Shown one piece after another: positions 43,497 through 52,331 of a stretch of 64,000 nucleotides of DNA. The translations under genes were made by a program, and so were the position numbers. The DNA lies in NCBI RefSeq assembly GCF_031119335.1, contig NZ_JAVHXT010000001.1, positions 346,548 to 410,547 on the forward strand. Reading direction: 5' to 3'. Within the stretch, counting starts at the first letter, position 1, and each line of letters begins with the position of its first letter. The notes beneath the pieces are model-generated. The model saw only the letters and a program-made list of their open reading frames with translations, ran no database searches and was not told where the DNA came from. The DNA comes from Pedobacter sp. Lineage in GTDB: Bacteria; Bacteroidota; Bacteroidia; Sphingobacteriales; Sphingobacteriaceae.

Positions 43497-44915
43497 ATGC
43501 AAATGCAACAAGAAGAAAATGCTAAACAGTTTAAGCGAGAACTGAATTTGCTAGATGCCACGCTTTTGGTAGTGGGTAGTATGGTGGGTTCTGGAATTTT
43601 TATTGTAAGTGCCGATATTGCCCGCCATACAGGTTCGGCAGGTTGGCTCATTTTGGTGTGGATTATTGGTGGTTTTATGACTTTGACTGCAGCTTTAAGT
43701 TATGGCGAACTAAGTGGGATGTATCCCAAAGCAGGTGGTCAATATGTTTATCTGAAAGAAGCCTACAATCCGCTAACAGCTTTTTTGTACGGTTGGAGCT
43801 TGTTTGCGGTGATACAAACGGGAACCATTGCTGCGGTTGGCGTTTCCTTTTATAAATTCTTGGCCTATTTCATTCCAGAAGTAAGCGAAGATTTGGTGCT
43901 GTTCAGTGTCGGGGATTTTAAGGTATCACCTGCGCAAGTATTGGCTATTGGACTTATTTTTATCCTTACCTATATCAATACCAAAGGGGTAAAGGGAGGT
44001 AAATGGATACAGTTGATTTTTACCTTAACTAAAATTGCCAGTATTGCAGGACTGATTATTTTCGGGTTCATCTACTTCAAATCAGAAGCGGTGAGCATTA
44101 ACTGGAGTGATGCTTTTCAACTACAGAAAATCTTGCCAGATGGTTCTTTCCTGAGCTACGAAAACTTGCCTGCGCTTGGCGGTGCCTTAGCTTCTGCATT
44201 GGTTGGTGCCATTATGAGCTATGAAGCTTGGAACAATGTCACTTTTGTTGCGGGAGAAATCAATAACCCAAAAAAGAATATAGGCTTAAGCTTGTTGTTG
44301 GGCACTGTGTTGGTGACACTCATTTATGTATTACTTAATTTGATGTTTACCATGGTATTGCCCTTAACTGAAATCGCAACAACCGAAAAGGATAGGGTGG
44401 GCATTGCGGCATCGCAGGCTATTTTTGGCGCAGATGGAACTGTTATTATCGCTTTGCTAATTATGGTGGCTACTTTTGGTTGTAATAACGGATTGATTTT
44501 AGCAGGAGCAAGGGTGTATTATAGCATGGCTAAAGATGGCTTATTTTTCAAGAAGACGGCAAAGCTAAATAAACACGCTGTACCAGAATTTGCGCTTTGG
44601 CTACAATTTGTAGTGGCTTCAATTCTTTGTTTAAGTGGCAAGTATGGCGATTTATTGGATATGATTACCTTTATTGCAGTACTGTTCTACGTGCTTACCA
44701 TTTTTGGTATCTACATTTTGAGAATAAAAAAGCCTGATATAGAGAGGCCTTACAAAGCTATTGGTTATCCTGTTTTACCAGCTATCTACATTGTTTTAGG
44801 TTTGAGTTTCTGTATTTTATTGATGATTTATAAGCCCTATTTTACTTGGCCGGGGTTAATCATTGCTTTATTGGGAATACCATTGTATTATTTGAATAAA
44901 AGAAAGATTACCTAA
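43497..44915 (+). CDS. APC-superfamily amino acid permease
   Basis: 472 residues with about twelve membrane helices. The first helix carries the substrate-binding glycine motif VVGSMVGSGIFIVSADI, and the sixth region shows ALASALVGAIMSYEAWNNVT as in amino acid transporters. It would carry an amino acid or amide product across the inner membrane, the last step of uptake in this operon. It starts 3 nt after the monooxygenase stop; ATG at 43497 or 43503. The operon ends at the strong terminator downstream. Confidence 0.9.
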   Translation: MQMQQEENAKQFKRELNLLDATLLVVGSMVGSGIFIVSADIARHTGSAGWLILVWIIGGFMTLTAALSYGELSGMYPKAGGQYVYLKEAYNPLTAFLYGWSLFAVIQTGTIAAVGVSFYKFLAYFIPEVSEDLVLFSVGDFKVSPAQVLAIGLIFILTYINTKGVKGGKWIQLIFTLTKIASIAGLIIFGFIYFKSEAVSINWSDAFQLQKILPDGSFLSYENLPALGGALASALVGAIMSYEAWNNVTFVAGEINNPKKNIGLSLLLGTVLVTLIYVLLNLMFTMVLPLTEIATTEKDRVGIAASQAIFGADGTVIIALLIMVATFGCNNGLILAGARVYYSMAKDGLFFKKTAKLNKHAVPEFALWLQFVVASILCLSGKYGDLLDMITFIAVLFYVLTIFGIYILRIKKPDIERPYKAIGYPVLPAIYIVLGLSFCILLMIYKPYFTWPGLIIALLGIPLYYLNKRKIT

Positions 44916-44980
44916 AATTAGAAATTTTCTTCTCTAATTTGTTGTTGATGTTTGAACAGATTACCTTATATGGGTTGGTT

Positions 44981-45019
44981 AAAAAGGAGCTTGTCACAAT
45001 TTGTGACAAGCTCCTTTTT
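44981..45019. terminator. Bidirectional terminator of the SusCD operon and the RhuM-Fic gene
   Basis: A 19-bp perfect stem (44981-44999 AAAAAGGAGCTTGTCACAA with 45001-45019) flanked by A5 and T5 works in both directions. It includes part of the stop codon of the minus-strand RhuM-Fic gene. Confidence 0.93.
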
Positions 45020-46002
45020 AGTTCTTAGGATTGATCAGGTTGACGACCACCTTTACCATCATGTCCCTATCCTCGGGCCTGCTTTCGGCAATCATCAGGG
45101 TAAGGGCAACCAAGGCATTGTCGGCAATCCGTTTGTTCCCATCTGTCCGGTAGAGGATTTTGTTCTTTTCCATGAACCAAACAAATAGATAGGCTGCAAT
45201 ACGCTTGTTGCCATCAGAAAATGAATGATTTTTCACTACGAAATATAGCAGGTGTGCTGCCTTTTCTTCGATAGTGGGATAAAAATCGATTCCTCCGAAT
45301 GATTGATAGATCACACCTATAGAGCCTTTAAAGGAATCGTCTTTCTCATTGGCGAAAAGCGAGCTCCCACCAAATTTATCTTTTAATTCCCTTATGGCAA
45401 GCATAGCCTCTTCATAGATAGCTCTAAATAGCTGCTGGTCAGTGGTTCCTTCTAGGGTAAGCTGTTGGTGGTCGTAACGGTCTAGGATATCAAGGGCATA
45501 GCTGTAGTCTGTAACGACCTGTAAGAGCCCTGTGGCCTCGTCATTGGTCAGTTCCTTGTGCTTGATGACATTGCCCAGAAGGTCGATGGTCTGCTTTAGC
45601 TGTTTGAGCTGTTGGCTCTGTTCTTTTAGTCTACGTTCGTTGATGGCGTAGCCCTGTATCAGATAGTCTTTAAGTGTTTTGTTGGCCCATATACGGAACT
45701 GTGTACCCGTGTTGCGATTTGACACGGTAGCCCACGGAGATGATCACATCTAACGAGGAGTATTTAGTCTTATATTTTTTTCCGTCTGAAGCAGTTGTCA
45801 AGGATTCCTTGACAACTGAAATAGGAACTAATTCACCTTCCTTGAAAATATTATTGATGTGCAAGCTTATATTCTGCTTGGTTTGGTTAAATAATTCTTG
45901 CATTTGGGATTGGGTGAGCCACACGGAATCGTTTTCGAGTTTTACCTCAATATTGGTTTGGCCATCGGGAGACTGGTATATAATGATTTGATTTTCTTCC
46001 AT
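45018..46002 (-). pseudogene. RhuM-family protein with Fic/Doc domain, broken by a frameshift
   Basis: Two overlapping minus-strand frames together make one RhuM protein. 45670-46002 carries the N-terminal part (MEENQIIIYQSPDGQTNIEV to VIISVGYRVKS). 45018-45725 carries the rest, resuming at GTQFRIWANKTLKDYLIQGY and ending in a Fic/Doc domain with the motif HSFSDGNKR. Intact relatives read straight from the first into the second, so a one- or two-base change near 45700-45725 has broken the gene, or the sequence has an error there. Fic domains transfer AMP or similar groups to proteins; RhuM proteins are common mobile-element cargo. The integrase gene lies 49 nt upstream. Confidence 0.8.
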
Positions 46003-46051
46003 GATTTTCTTAAAGTTAGTTTAATAATTAAATTTTTAGATCATTTCGGGA

Positions 46052-47296
46052 TTAGGATATTGTTTTGAGGGTGCCGTCCTCGTTGAACAGTTTCTCCTGC
46101 AGTTCTTTCATGTTGTTGCTGATCTTCCGTTTGGTGATCTGGGCGTAGATCTGCGTAGTACGTAGGTTCCTATGTCCGAGCATCTTGCCAACGGTTTCTA
46201 TAGGAACATCATTTTCCAAAGTAACCGTGGTGGCAAAGGTGTGCCTGGCGGTGTGGGTGGTCAATTTCTTGGTGATGCCACATAGATCGGCTATTTCCTT
46301 CAAGTAGGCGTTGTACCTGTAGTTGCTGTTGACTGGCAACAGTTTGTTATTGGCGACGCAGTAGGGATGGTTTTTGTATTTTCCGATAATGGCCAGAGGG
46401 ATTGGCATCAGCGGCACCGTTTCCTCCGTGCCTGTTTTTTCTCTATTCTTGGTCACCCACATTTTGCTGTCCAGGCCTTTGAAAAGGTTTTCCTGAGTGA
46501 GGTTATAGGTGGTTTCGTAGGCATAGCCCGTAAAGCAGCAGAAGATAAACACATCCCTGACTTCCTCTAATCTCGGTACGGTCAGTACCTTGTTATAGAT
46601 CTGCATGATTTCATGTTTCTCAAGATATTCACGCTCCGGTTGTACATAGGAAAATTTAAAGTAACCGCAGGGATTGTGGGTAGCCCAGCCCTCATTTACC
46701 GCACGGTTGATGACTTGTTTCAATGTCTTGACATACGTCATTGCGGTGTTTGCCCCAATATCATCCATTAGCATGTGATGGTAAAAATTAGGTGCGAAAG
46801 ATTTTTTCATTGCCTCCAGTTCTATATCTCTGATTTTGTATTGTTGGTAGAGGAAATTTCTAACCTTCTTTTCTAGTCTTTCATAGCGTAATAGCGTACC
46901 CTTCTTGCCTTTTTTCTTTCCAACGCGATCGGAAAATTCGTCGTTGTGGAGCTTAAAAGCATCCATCAATGTCCTTTTGGGAGGGGATTTGGGCATGTAT
47001 TTGTCCTTGACCATTGTTGCCGTCACTTTGGTTTCTGTTGCTTCCAGTACATTGTAGCACTTTTCCAGTGCGGCTGTTGTTTTGGTGACGTAGCTGTTGA
47101 TCGACAGGTGGTCTGGACAGTCTCTGGTGGCGCGTTCCTGCGCTGTCCAGTGTTCGGGCAGCATTCTTTTTCCCGAGGCAAATTCTCTGCGTTCGCCATC
47201 GATAGTGATCCTTACGTAAAGGGGAACAAGGCCATCGCTTGTTCTTTTGGCGCAGTTCAGATAGAAGAGCACCGAAAGCATTTCATTTACTTTCAT
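46052..47296 (-). CDS. Tyrosine recombinase (site-specific integrase)
   Basis: 414 residues from the ATG at 47296 (another at 47302); the longer frame back to 47389 starts at TTG inside poor context. It has an N-terminal arm-binding part (LSVLFYLNCAKRTSDGLVPL), a SAM-like core-binding domain and a catalytic domain with HTARHTFAT, GKMLGHRNLRTTQIYAQ and the nucleophile tyrosine. The first catalytic arginine is not evident in CCFTGYAYETTYNLT, as in many Bacteroidetes integrases. The gene lies 234 nt from the 3' end of tRNA-Lys, the usual position of an integrase beside its attachment site. Only a RhuM-Fic remnant accompanies it. Confidence 0.9.
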   Translation of the reverse strand: MKVNEMLSVLFYLNCAKRTSDGLVPLYVRITIDGERREFASGKRMLPEHWTAQERATRDCPDHLSINSYVTKTTAALEKCYNVLEATETKVTATMVKDKYMPKSPPKRTLMDAFKLHNDEFSDRVGKKKGKKGTLLRYERLEKKVRNFLYQQYKIRDIELEAMKKSFAPNFYHHMLMDDIGANTAMTYVKTLKQVINRAVNEGWATHNPCGYFKFSYVQPEREYLEKHEIMQIYNKVLTVPRLEEVRDVFIFCCFTGYAYETTYNLTQENLFKGLDSKMWVTKNREKTGTEETVPLMPIPLAIIGKYKNHPYCVANNKLLPVNSNYRYNAYLKEIADLCGITKKLTTHTARHTFATTVTLENDVPIETVGKMLGHRNLRTTQIYAQITKRKISNNMKELQEKLFNEDGTLKTIS

Positions 47297-47478
47297 AACC
47301 ATTTTTTTTAAAGTGAAACATGGTTTTTTAAACTGAAAATCAAGCTGATACAAACAGTAACAGGCAGGCTGGTGTCCTAATTTATGCAAAACCTATAGGA
47401 CACCGAAAAGGACACCAGAAGTTTGCATTTACTTGGATTAGCTTAAACTGAAATTTTTGAGAAAGTGGGATTTTAAAC

Positions 47479-47506
47479 GAAAAAAAGCCCCTTATTCAAG
47501 GAGCTT
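47479..47506 (-). terminator. Terminator of the tRNA-Lys transcript
   Basis: On the minus strand AAGCTCCTT (47498-47506) pairs with AAGGGGCT (47486-47493) over a 4-nt loop and is followed by a T-run. Confidence 0.75.
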
Positions 47507-47529
47507 ATCTCTAATTGGGCCTAGCCCTG

Positions 47530-47602
47530 TGATCCCGCTGGGATTCGAACCCAGGACCACTACATTAAAAGTGTAATGCTCTACCAGCTGAGCTACGGAA
47601 TC
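47530..47602 (-). tRNA. tRNA-Lys (anticodon UUU)
   Basis: The minus strand gives a full cloverleaf: acceptor stem GATTCCG with CGGGATC, D arm GCTCAGCTGGTAGAGC, anticodon loop CTTTTAA (anticodon TTT) and T arm with GGTTCGAATCC. The discriminator base is A, and CCA is not encoded. The 3' end points towards the integrase gene. Confidence 0.96.
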
Positions 47603-47816
47603 TTCCTTGTTTTGAAGTGTTCTTCGTTCTAAGGAGGTGCAAATATAGAAACATGAATAAATACCTCCAAATAAAAATTGGTGTAAATGTGTAGTGTGTT
47701 GATTTTGAGTTGAATTATTTGCGTAATGAGTAATGAAAACCCGAATCTACACTTAAAAACAGCCTTTGCTTAATAATCTATGTTCCATATTGTAAACCTA
47801 TATTGTTTTGCATTGT

Positions 47817-47824
47817 TATCTTTG
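47817..47824 (+). promoter_or_regulatory. -7 promoter box of ubiX
   Basis: TATCTTTG matches TAnnTTTG and ends 5 nt before the chosen ATG at 47830; a leaderless start is implied. Confidence 0.6.
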
Positions 47825-47829
47825 CTGTT

Positions 47830-48396
47830 ATGCAAGTAAAGAGAAAAATTGTAATTGCCATTACCGGAGCCAGTGGTTCTATTTATGCAAAGTCGCTATT
47901 AGATAACTTGGCCTTGTTAAATGCGCAGATAGAAAAAGTGGGTGTTGTAATGTCTGATAACGCAAAAGAAGTTTGGCGTTACGAACTCGGTAACGAAGAC
48001 TACAATAATTACGATTTCGATTTTTACGCAAAGATGGATTTCAATGCTCCTTTCGCATCGGGCTCTGCCAAGTATGACACCATGATTATTGCACCTTGTT
48101 CTATGGGTACGCTGGGTAGAATTGCTCATGGTATTTCTAACGATCTGATTTCTAGAGCTGCAGATGTAATTTTAAAGGAACGCAGAAAGCTAATTGCAGT
48201 AGTGCGTGACACGCCTTTTAGCTTGATCCATTTAAATAACATGAAGACGGTAACAGAGGCGGGTGGTATCATATGCCCCGCCAACCCATCTTTTTACAGC
48301 TTACCAAAAACAATAGAAGAAGTTGCACAAACAGTAATAGACCGAGTAATTGACCTAGCAGGACTGGAGAAGGAAAGTTATCGTTGGAACGATTGA
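47830..48396 (+). CDS. ubiX: Flavin prenyltransferase UbiX
   Basis: 188 residues. UbiX joins dimethylallyl phosphate to FMN to make the prenylated cofactor of UbiD decarboxylases. Landmarks: IAITGASGSIYAKSLLDNLA at the N-terminus, the FMN-binding IIAPCSMGTLGRIAHGISND, and AADVILKERRKLIAVVRDTP. The ATG at 47830 is preferred over one 27 nt upstream because it directly follows the promoter box and begins at the conserved first strand. It is a single gene; the tRNA-Lys is divergent upstream. Confidence 0.93.
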   Translation: MQVKRKIVIAITGASGSIYAKSLLDNLALLNAQIEKVGVVMSDNAKEVWRYELGNEDYNNYDFDFYAKMDFNAPFASGSAKYDTMIIAPCSMGTLGRIAHGISNDLISRAADVILKERRKLIAVVRDTPFSLIHLNNMKTVTEAGGIICPANPSFYSLPKTIEEVAQTVIDRVIDLAGLEKESYRWND

Positions 48397-48506
48397 TCAG
48401 TTGACAGTTTTCATCTTGCAGTTGCGATATAATCAGTTTTCTGTAAACTGTTTGTAATGATTGCCATTGCCTCGGATGTGATATTACAATACTCGCATCT
48501 AATTCT

Positions 48507-48514
48507 TATCTTTG
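48507..48514 (+). promoter_or_regulatory. -7 promoter box of mtaB
   Basis: TATCTTTG matches TAnnTTTG and ends 9 nt before the ATG at 48524, giving a leader of only a few nucleotides. Confidence 0.6.
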
Positions 48515-48523
48515 CAGCCTCTA

Positions 48524-49846
48524 ATGAAGAAAGTAGCTTTTTATACCCTCGGCTGTAAGTTGAATTTTTCTGAAACTTCAACAATTGGTAGGTTATTTAC
48601 CGATGCTGGCTACAGCGTGGTAGAATTTACAGATGCGGCCGACGTTTACGTAATCAATACCTGTTCTGTAACCGACCACGCAGATAAGAAATGCCGAAAG
48701 GTAGTTAAAGAAGCACTTAAATATTCTCCAAATGCTTACGTAACCATTGTTGGTTGCTATGCACAATTAAAACCACAAGAAATTGCAGATATTGAAGGCG
48801 TGGATATGGTTTTAGGTGCCGCAGAGAAATTCCGAATTGTAGAGTTTATTACCGATTTAACAAAGCAACCAAAAGCTGTTGTTCATCAGCAAGATATCGA
48901 GAAAGTTAATCATAATTTTATCGCTGCCTATTCCATTGGCGATAGAACCCGTACTTTCTTAAAAGTGCAAGATGGCTGCGATTATCCATGTACTTATTGC
49001 ACTATTCCTCTAGCTCGTGGGGGTAGCCGTAGCGATACCATAGAAAATGTATTACAAAAAGCCCAACAAATAGCAGCTAGTGGCGTTAAAGAGATTGTAC
49101 TTACTGGTGTAAATCTTGGCGATTTCGGTATTAGAGAAGGGCAACGTGAAGACCGCTTTTTCGATTTGGTAAAGGCTTTAGATGAGGTAGAAGGTATCGA
49201 AAGAATTCGTATTTCGTCTATCGAACCAAATTTGTTGAGTAACGATATTATCGAGTTTGTAGCAACATCTAAGCGTTTTGTACCGCATTTTCATATTCCA
49301 TTGCAATCAGGTTCTAACAAGATATTGGGCTTAATGAAACGCCGCTATCAGCGTGAATTATACGTAGATAGAGTAGCGAAAATTAAAGAGTTAATGCCTA
49401 ATTGCTGTATAGGTGTAGATGTAATAGTTGGTTTTCCAGGCGAAACACAAGAAGATTTTTTAGATACCTACGAATTCTTGAACGGTTTAGATATTTCCTA
49501 TCTGCACGTATTTACCTACTCGGAGCGTGAGCAAACGGAAGCTGCGGTAATGAAAGGCAAAGTGGCGGGTAGTACTCGTTTCGAACGTAATAAAATGCTC
49601 CACATCCTTTCAGATAAAAAACGTAGGGCTTTCTACCAATCTCAAATTGGTAATGAAGGACAAGTACTTTTCGAAGACGATCAAAAAAACGGCTTTATGC
49701 ACGGTTTTACTAAAAACTATGTGAAGGTGAAAGCTAAGTACGATCCTTTGATGGTGAACGAGCTTAAGAACGTAAAGTTAGTTGAGCTTACTGCAGATGG
49801 CGAAGTGGAAGTAGCCGAGCTTGAAACTGTTTACGCACACCACTAG
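48524..49846 (+). CDS. mtaB: tRNA (t6A37) methylthiotransferase MtaB
   Basis: 440 residues. A radical-SAM enzyme that converts t6A at position 37 of ANN-decoding tRNAs to ms2t6A. The N-terminal cluster cysteines lie in TLGCKLNFSET, VINTCSVTDHADKK and VGCYAQ, and the radical SAM motif is CDYPCTYC in KVQDGCDYPCTYCTIPLARG. A C-terminal TRAM-like domain follows. TLGCKLNFSET and the overall pattern favour MtaB over MiaB or RimO. The ATG at 48524 is chosen; an in-frame TTG 12 nt upstream lies within the promoter box. Confidence 0.92.
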   Translation: MKKVAFYTLGCKLNFSETSTIGRLFTDAGYSVVEFTDAADVYVINTCSVTDHADKKCRKVVKEALKYSPNAYVTIVGCYAQLKPQEIADIEGVDMVLGAAEKFRIVEFITDLTKQPKAVVHQQDIEKVNHNFIAAYSIGDRTRTFLKVQDGCDYPCTYCTIPLARGGSRSDTIENVLQKAQQIAASGVKEIVLTGVNLGDFGIREGQREDRFFDLVKALDEVEGIERIRISSIEPNLLSNDIIEFVATSKRFVPHFHIPLQSGSNKILGLMKRRYQRELYVDRVAKIKELMPNCCIGVDVIVGFPGETQEDFLDTYEFLNGLDISYLHVFTYSEREQTEAAVMKGKVAGSTRFERNKMLHILSDKKRRAFYQSQIGNEGQVLFEDDQKNGFMHGFTKNYVKVKAKYDPLMVNELKNVKLVELTADGEVEVAELETVYAHH

Positions 49847-49948
49847 AATTTACGATTTTAGATTTACGAATTACGATTGTTTTGCAAAGCGTTGTAATTA
49901 AGTGATAATTATCTTTTAGAAAAGCAATTCCAGCTTATATATTAATGC

Positions 49949-50110
49949 TAGTCCCGCCTTCGCTACAATCTTTTTGTTTTCCGTCATTTCGAATGCAGAG
50001 AGAAATCTGTGGGATGGTTGCTCTATACAAACAGATACCTCAATCGTTCCTCTTTTCGGTATGACGGGATGGGAAAAAAACAAAAAGTATTTTCACACCA
50101 GTCGGGTTTA
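49949..50110 (-). repeat. Dispersed composite repeat, copy B1
   Basis: Conserved ends (TAGTCCCGCCTTCGCTACAA at left, CAGTCGGGTTTA-type sequence at right) surround a CGTCAT palindrome (49981-49993 with 50054-50067). It aligns with the reverse complement of 59863-60017, including CAATCTTTTTG and AAAAAGTATTT next to the palindrome. Confidence 0.75.
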
Positions 50111-50143
50111 ATTAACGAAAACCTGTGCAATACAATTGCCACC

Positions 50144-50209
50144 TAAACCCGATAGAAGCGAACACGTATCCCGATTTTTCATCGGGAGAAGTAAAGCGGA
50201 TAGCGGGAC
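50144..50209 (+). repeat. Dispersed composite repeat, copy B2
   Basis: Left arm TAAACCCGATAGAAGCGAAC, hairpin core TCCCGAT (50169-50175) with ATCGGGA (50181-50187), right arm AGTAAAGCGGATAGCGGGAC. It has the same arms as copy A at 1123 with a different hairpin. Confidence 0.75.
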
Positions 50210-50333
50210 GATACGAGGCCATGAGAACAGAACCTTGCTTTTCTAATTTTCATCGTACTGTTGTTAGCGTAAAAAGCTTTTAAAAAAGCGAAAGAAGTGG
50301 CAAATTTTATATATTCGCCTAAACTTTTAATGT

Positions 50334-51488
50334 ATGTTTCCAACCGTATCCCATTTTATATCATATTTATTTGGCATAGAGGTGCCTCTTCCATTTAATA
50401 CCTTTGGCGTATTTGTGGCTTTGGCATTTTTGGCTGGTTATTGGGCGTTTACCAAAGAACTGAAACGTAAAGAAGCGCTGGGTATTTTAAAACCTGTAAA
50501 GCATACTACTGTTATTGGCGAGCCTGCATCTGTAGGCGAATTGGTTTCTAATGCTTTGTTTGGTTTTTTAATAGGCTATAAACTAATTTATGCCTTGGTA
50601 AACTATAAACTTTTTGTAGCCGATTCCCAGTCTGTTTTATTATCTACCAAAGGGAATATATTTGGCGGCTTAGGCTTAGCTGCACTTTTTGTGTACTGGT
50701 CTTACAAAGAAAAGGAGAAGGCAAAATTACCTGCTCCCAAAAAAGTAGAAGTAACCGTTCGCCCGCATGAACTAATGAGCAACATGGTAGTTTGGGCTGC
50801 TGTATGGGGCTTTTTAGGCGCTAAGATATTCGACAACTTAGAGCATTGGGATACATTTATACAGGATCCAATTGGTGGTTTGCTTTCATTTAGTGGCCTA
50901 ACCTTTTATGGTGGTTTAATTTGCGGTGGTGCTGCGGTGCTTTACATTGCTCATAAAAATGGTATTAAGCCTTTGCACATGTTAGATGTTGGTGGCCCGG
51001 GTATGATGTTGGCTTACGGCGTTGGTCGTATTGGCTGTCATTTATCTGGCGATGGCGATTGGGGCATTGTTAACGCCAACCCTAAACCATTTGCTTGGTT
51101 GCCAGATTGGTTGTGGGCATATACTTATCCAAATAACGTTGCGGGAGAGGGAAATCCGATAGCAGGATGTGTGGGTAGGTATTGTAACGAATTGCCTAAT
51201 CCAGTTTATCCGACGCCAATTTACGAGGTTATTGCCGCATTGCTGATTTTCTGGTTCTTATGGAAAATTAGAACGAAAATCAAAATTCCAGGAATGATGT
51301 TTGGCATTTATTTAATGTTTAACGGTTTAGAGCGTTTCTTTGTTGAACTAATTAGGGTGAATTCTAAATATACTGTTGCGGGAATTTCTTTTACGCAAGC
51401 AGAGCTAATTTCTTCGATATTGTTTCTTACTGGAGCCTATATGGTTTGGTACGCATCTAAAAACAAAGAAAAGCTTGCAAAATACTAG
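50334..51488 (+). CDS. Lgt-like prolipoprotein diacylglyceryl transferase
   Basis: 384 residues, an inner-membrane protein with seven or more helices. Lgt moves a diacylglyceryl group from phosphatidylglycerol to the lipobox cysteine of prolipoproteins. Landmarks: GLTFYGGLICGG, the signature region MMLAYGVGRIGCHLSGDGDW and GLERFFVELIRVN. Two differences from the E. coli enzyme are visible: the histidine before the GGL motif is a tyrosine, and the signature reads GRIGCHLSGDGDWG. Both may simply mark the Bacteroidetes branch. An inositol monophosphatase gene follows after 3 nt. Confidence 0.83.
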   Translation: MFPTVSHFISYLFGIEVPLPFNTFGVFVALAFLAGYWAFTKELKRKEALGILKPVKHTTVIGEPASVGELVSNALFGFLIGYKLIYALVNYKLFVADSQSVLLSTKGNIFGGLGLAALFVYWSYKEKEKAKLPAPKKVEVTVRPHELMSNMVVWAAVWGFLGAKIFDNLEHWDTFIQDPIGGLLSFSGLTFYGGLICGGAAVLYIAHKNGIKPLHMLDVGGPGMMLAYGVGRIGCHLSGDGDWGIVNANPKPFAWLPDWLWAYTYPNNVAGEGNPIAGCVGRYCNELPNPVYPTPIYEVIAALLIFWFLWKIRTKIKIPGMMFGIYLMFNGLERFFVELIRVNSKYTVAGISFTQAELISSILFLTGAYMVWYASKNKEKLAKY

Positions 51489-51491
51489 CCA

Positions 51492-52283
51492 ATGAACTAC
51501 GAATTGTTATGCAGTAAGGTAATTGCCATTGCTCGGCTTACAGGTAATTTTATTAGAAAGGAAGCTTTAGGGTTTGATAGCAGTGCTATTGAATATAAAG
51601 GTTTAAATGATTTGGTTTCTTATGTTGATAAGACCGCTGAACGCCAATTGGTTAAAAACTTAAAAAAAGTATTGCCAGAAGCGGGCTTTATTACCGAGGA
51701 AGACGAAACTGAAAATACTTACGACAAGCCTTTTACTTGGATTATTGATCCGTTAGATGGTACTACGAATTTTATTCACGGTATCCCAACTTTTTCTATC
51801 AGTATTGCTTTGTACGAAGGTGCCGAACCAGTGTTGGGCGTGGTTTACGAAATCAATAGGGGAGAAATGTTCTATTCTTACAAAGGTGCTCCAGCTTATT
51901 TGAACAATAAGGAGATCAGGGTGTCTAGAGCTACAGATTTATCGCAGTGTTTGTTGGCTACCGGATTTCCATATTACCAGTTTGATAAGCAGCCGCAATA
52001 CATTAAACTGTTTACCGAAATGATGCAGAAATGCCACGGCTTGCGCAGAATTGGTTCGGCTGCGGTAGATTTAGCTTACGTGGCTTGTGGCAGGTTCGAT
52101 GCTTATTTTGAGTATAATTTAAATTCTTACGATGTGGCGGCTGGTGCGTTTTTAGTGCAGCAAGCTGGCGGTACGTTGCTCAACTTTTCTGGCGGAGACG
52201 AATATTTAAAGGCTAGAGAAATTGTTGCAACCAATGGATTGATTACGCAAGAAATTTTAGATACGATTAAAAAACACTTTTAA
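51492..52283 (+). CDS. Inositol monophosphatase family protein
   Basis: 263 residues with the lithium-sensitive phosphatase motifs: metal ligands in ITEEDETEN, the core DPLDGTTNFIHGIP, and the second motif YDVAAGAFLVQQAGG near the C-terminus (Tyr replaces the usual Trp before Asp). Family members hydrolyse inositol monophosphate, other sugar phosphates or PAP. It is in an operon with the Lgt-like gene 3 nt upstream. The 3' end faces dnaE2 with 48 nt between. Confidence 0.9.
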   Translation: MNYELLCSKVIAIARLTGNFIRKEALGFDSSAIEYKGLNDLVSYVDKTAERQLVKNLKKVLPEAGFITEEDETENTYDKPFTWIIDPLDGTTNFIHGIPTFSISIALYEGAEPVLGVVYEINRGEMFYSYKGAPAYLNNKEIRVSRATDLSQCLLATGFPYYQFDKQPQYIKLFTEMMQKCHGLRRIGSAAVDLAYVACGRFDAYFEYNLNSYDVAAGAFLVQQAGGTLLNFSGGDEYLKAREIVATNGLITQEILDTIKKHF

Positions 52284-52331
52284 TCTCTATCATTTTGCAT
52301 CTTTATGATTTAGACACAAAATTTTGTGTTT

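Larger units (their letters stand above)
49847..50333. other. Intergenic region filled with repeats
   Basis: It starts with a low-complexity tract of ATTTACGA-type words (49850-49880), then holds two copies of the composite repeat in opposite orientations (49949-50110 and 50144-50209). TATATTCG, one base from a -7 box, lies shortly before the next gene. Confidence 0.6.

Noticed and set aside
44900..47530. Second attachment site (repeat of the tRNA-Lys 3' end) bounding the integrase region
   Set aside because: I looked for GGGATTCGAACCC-like sequence at the other side of the RhuM-Fic gene and did not see one.
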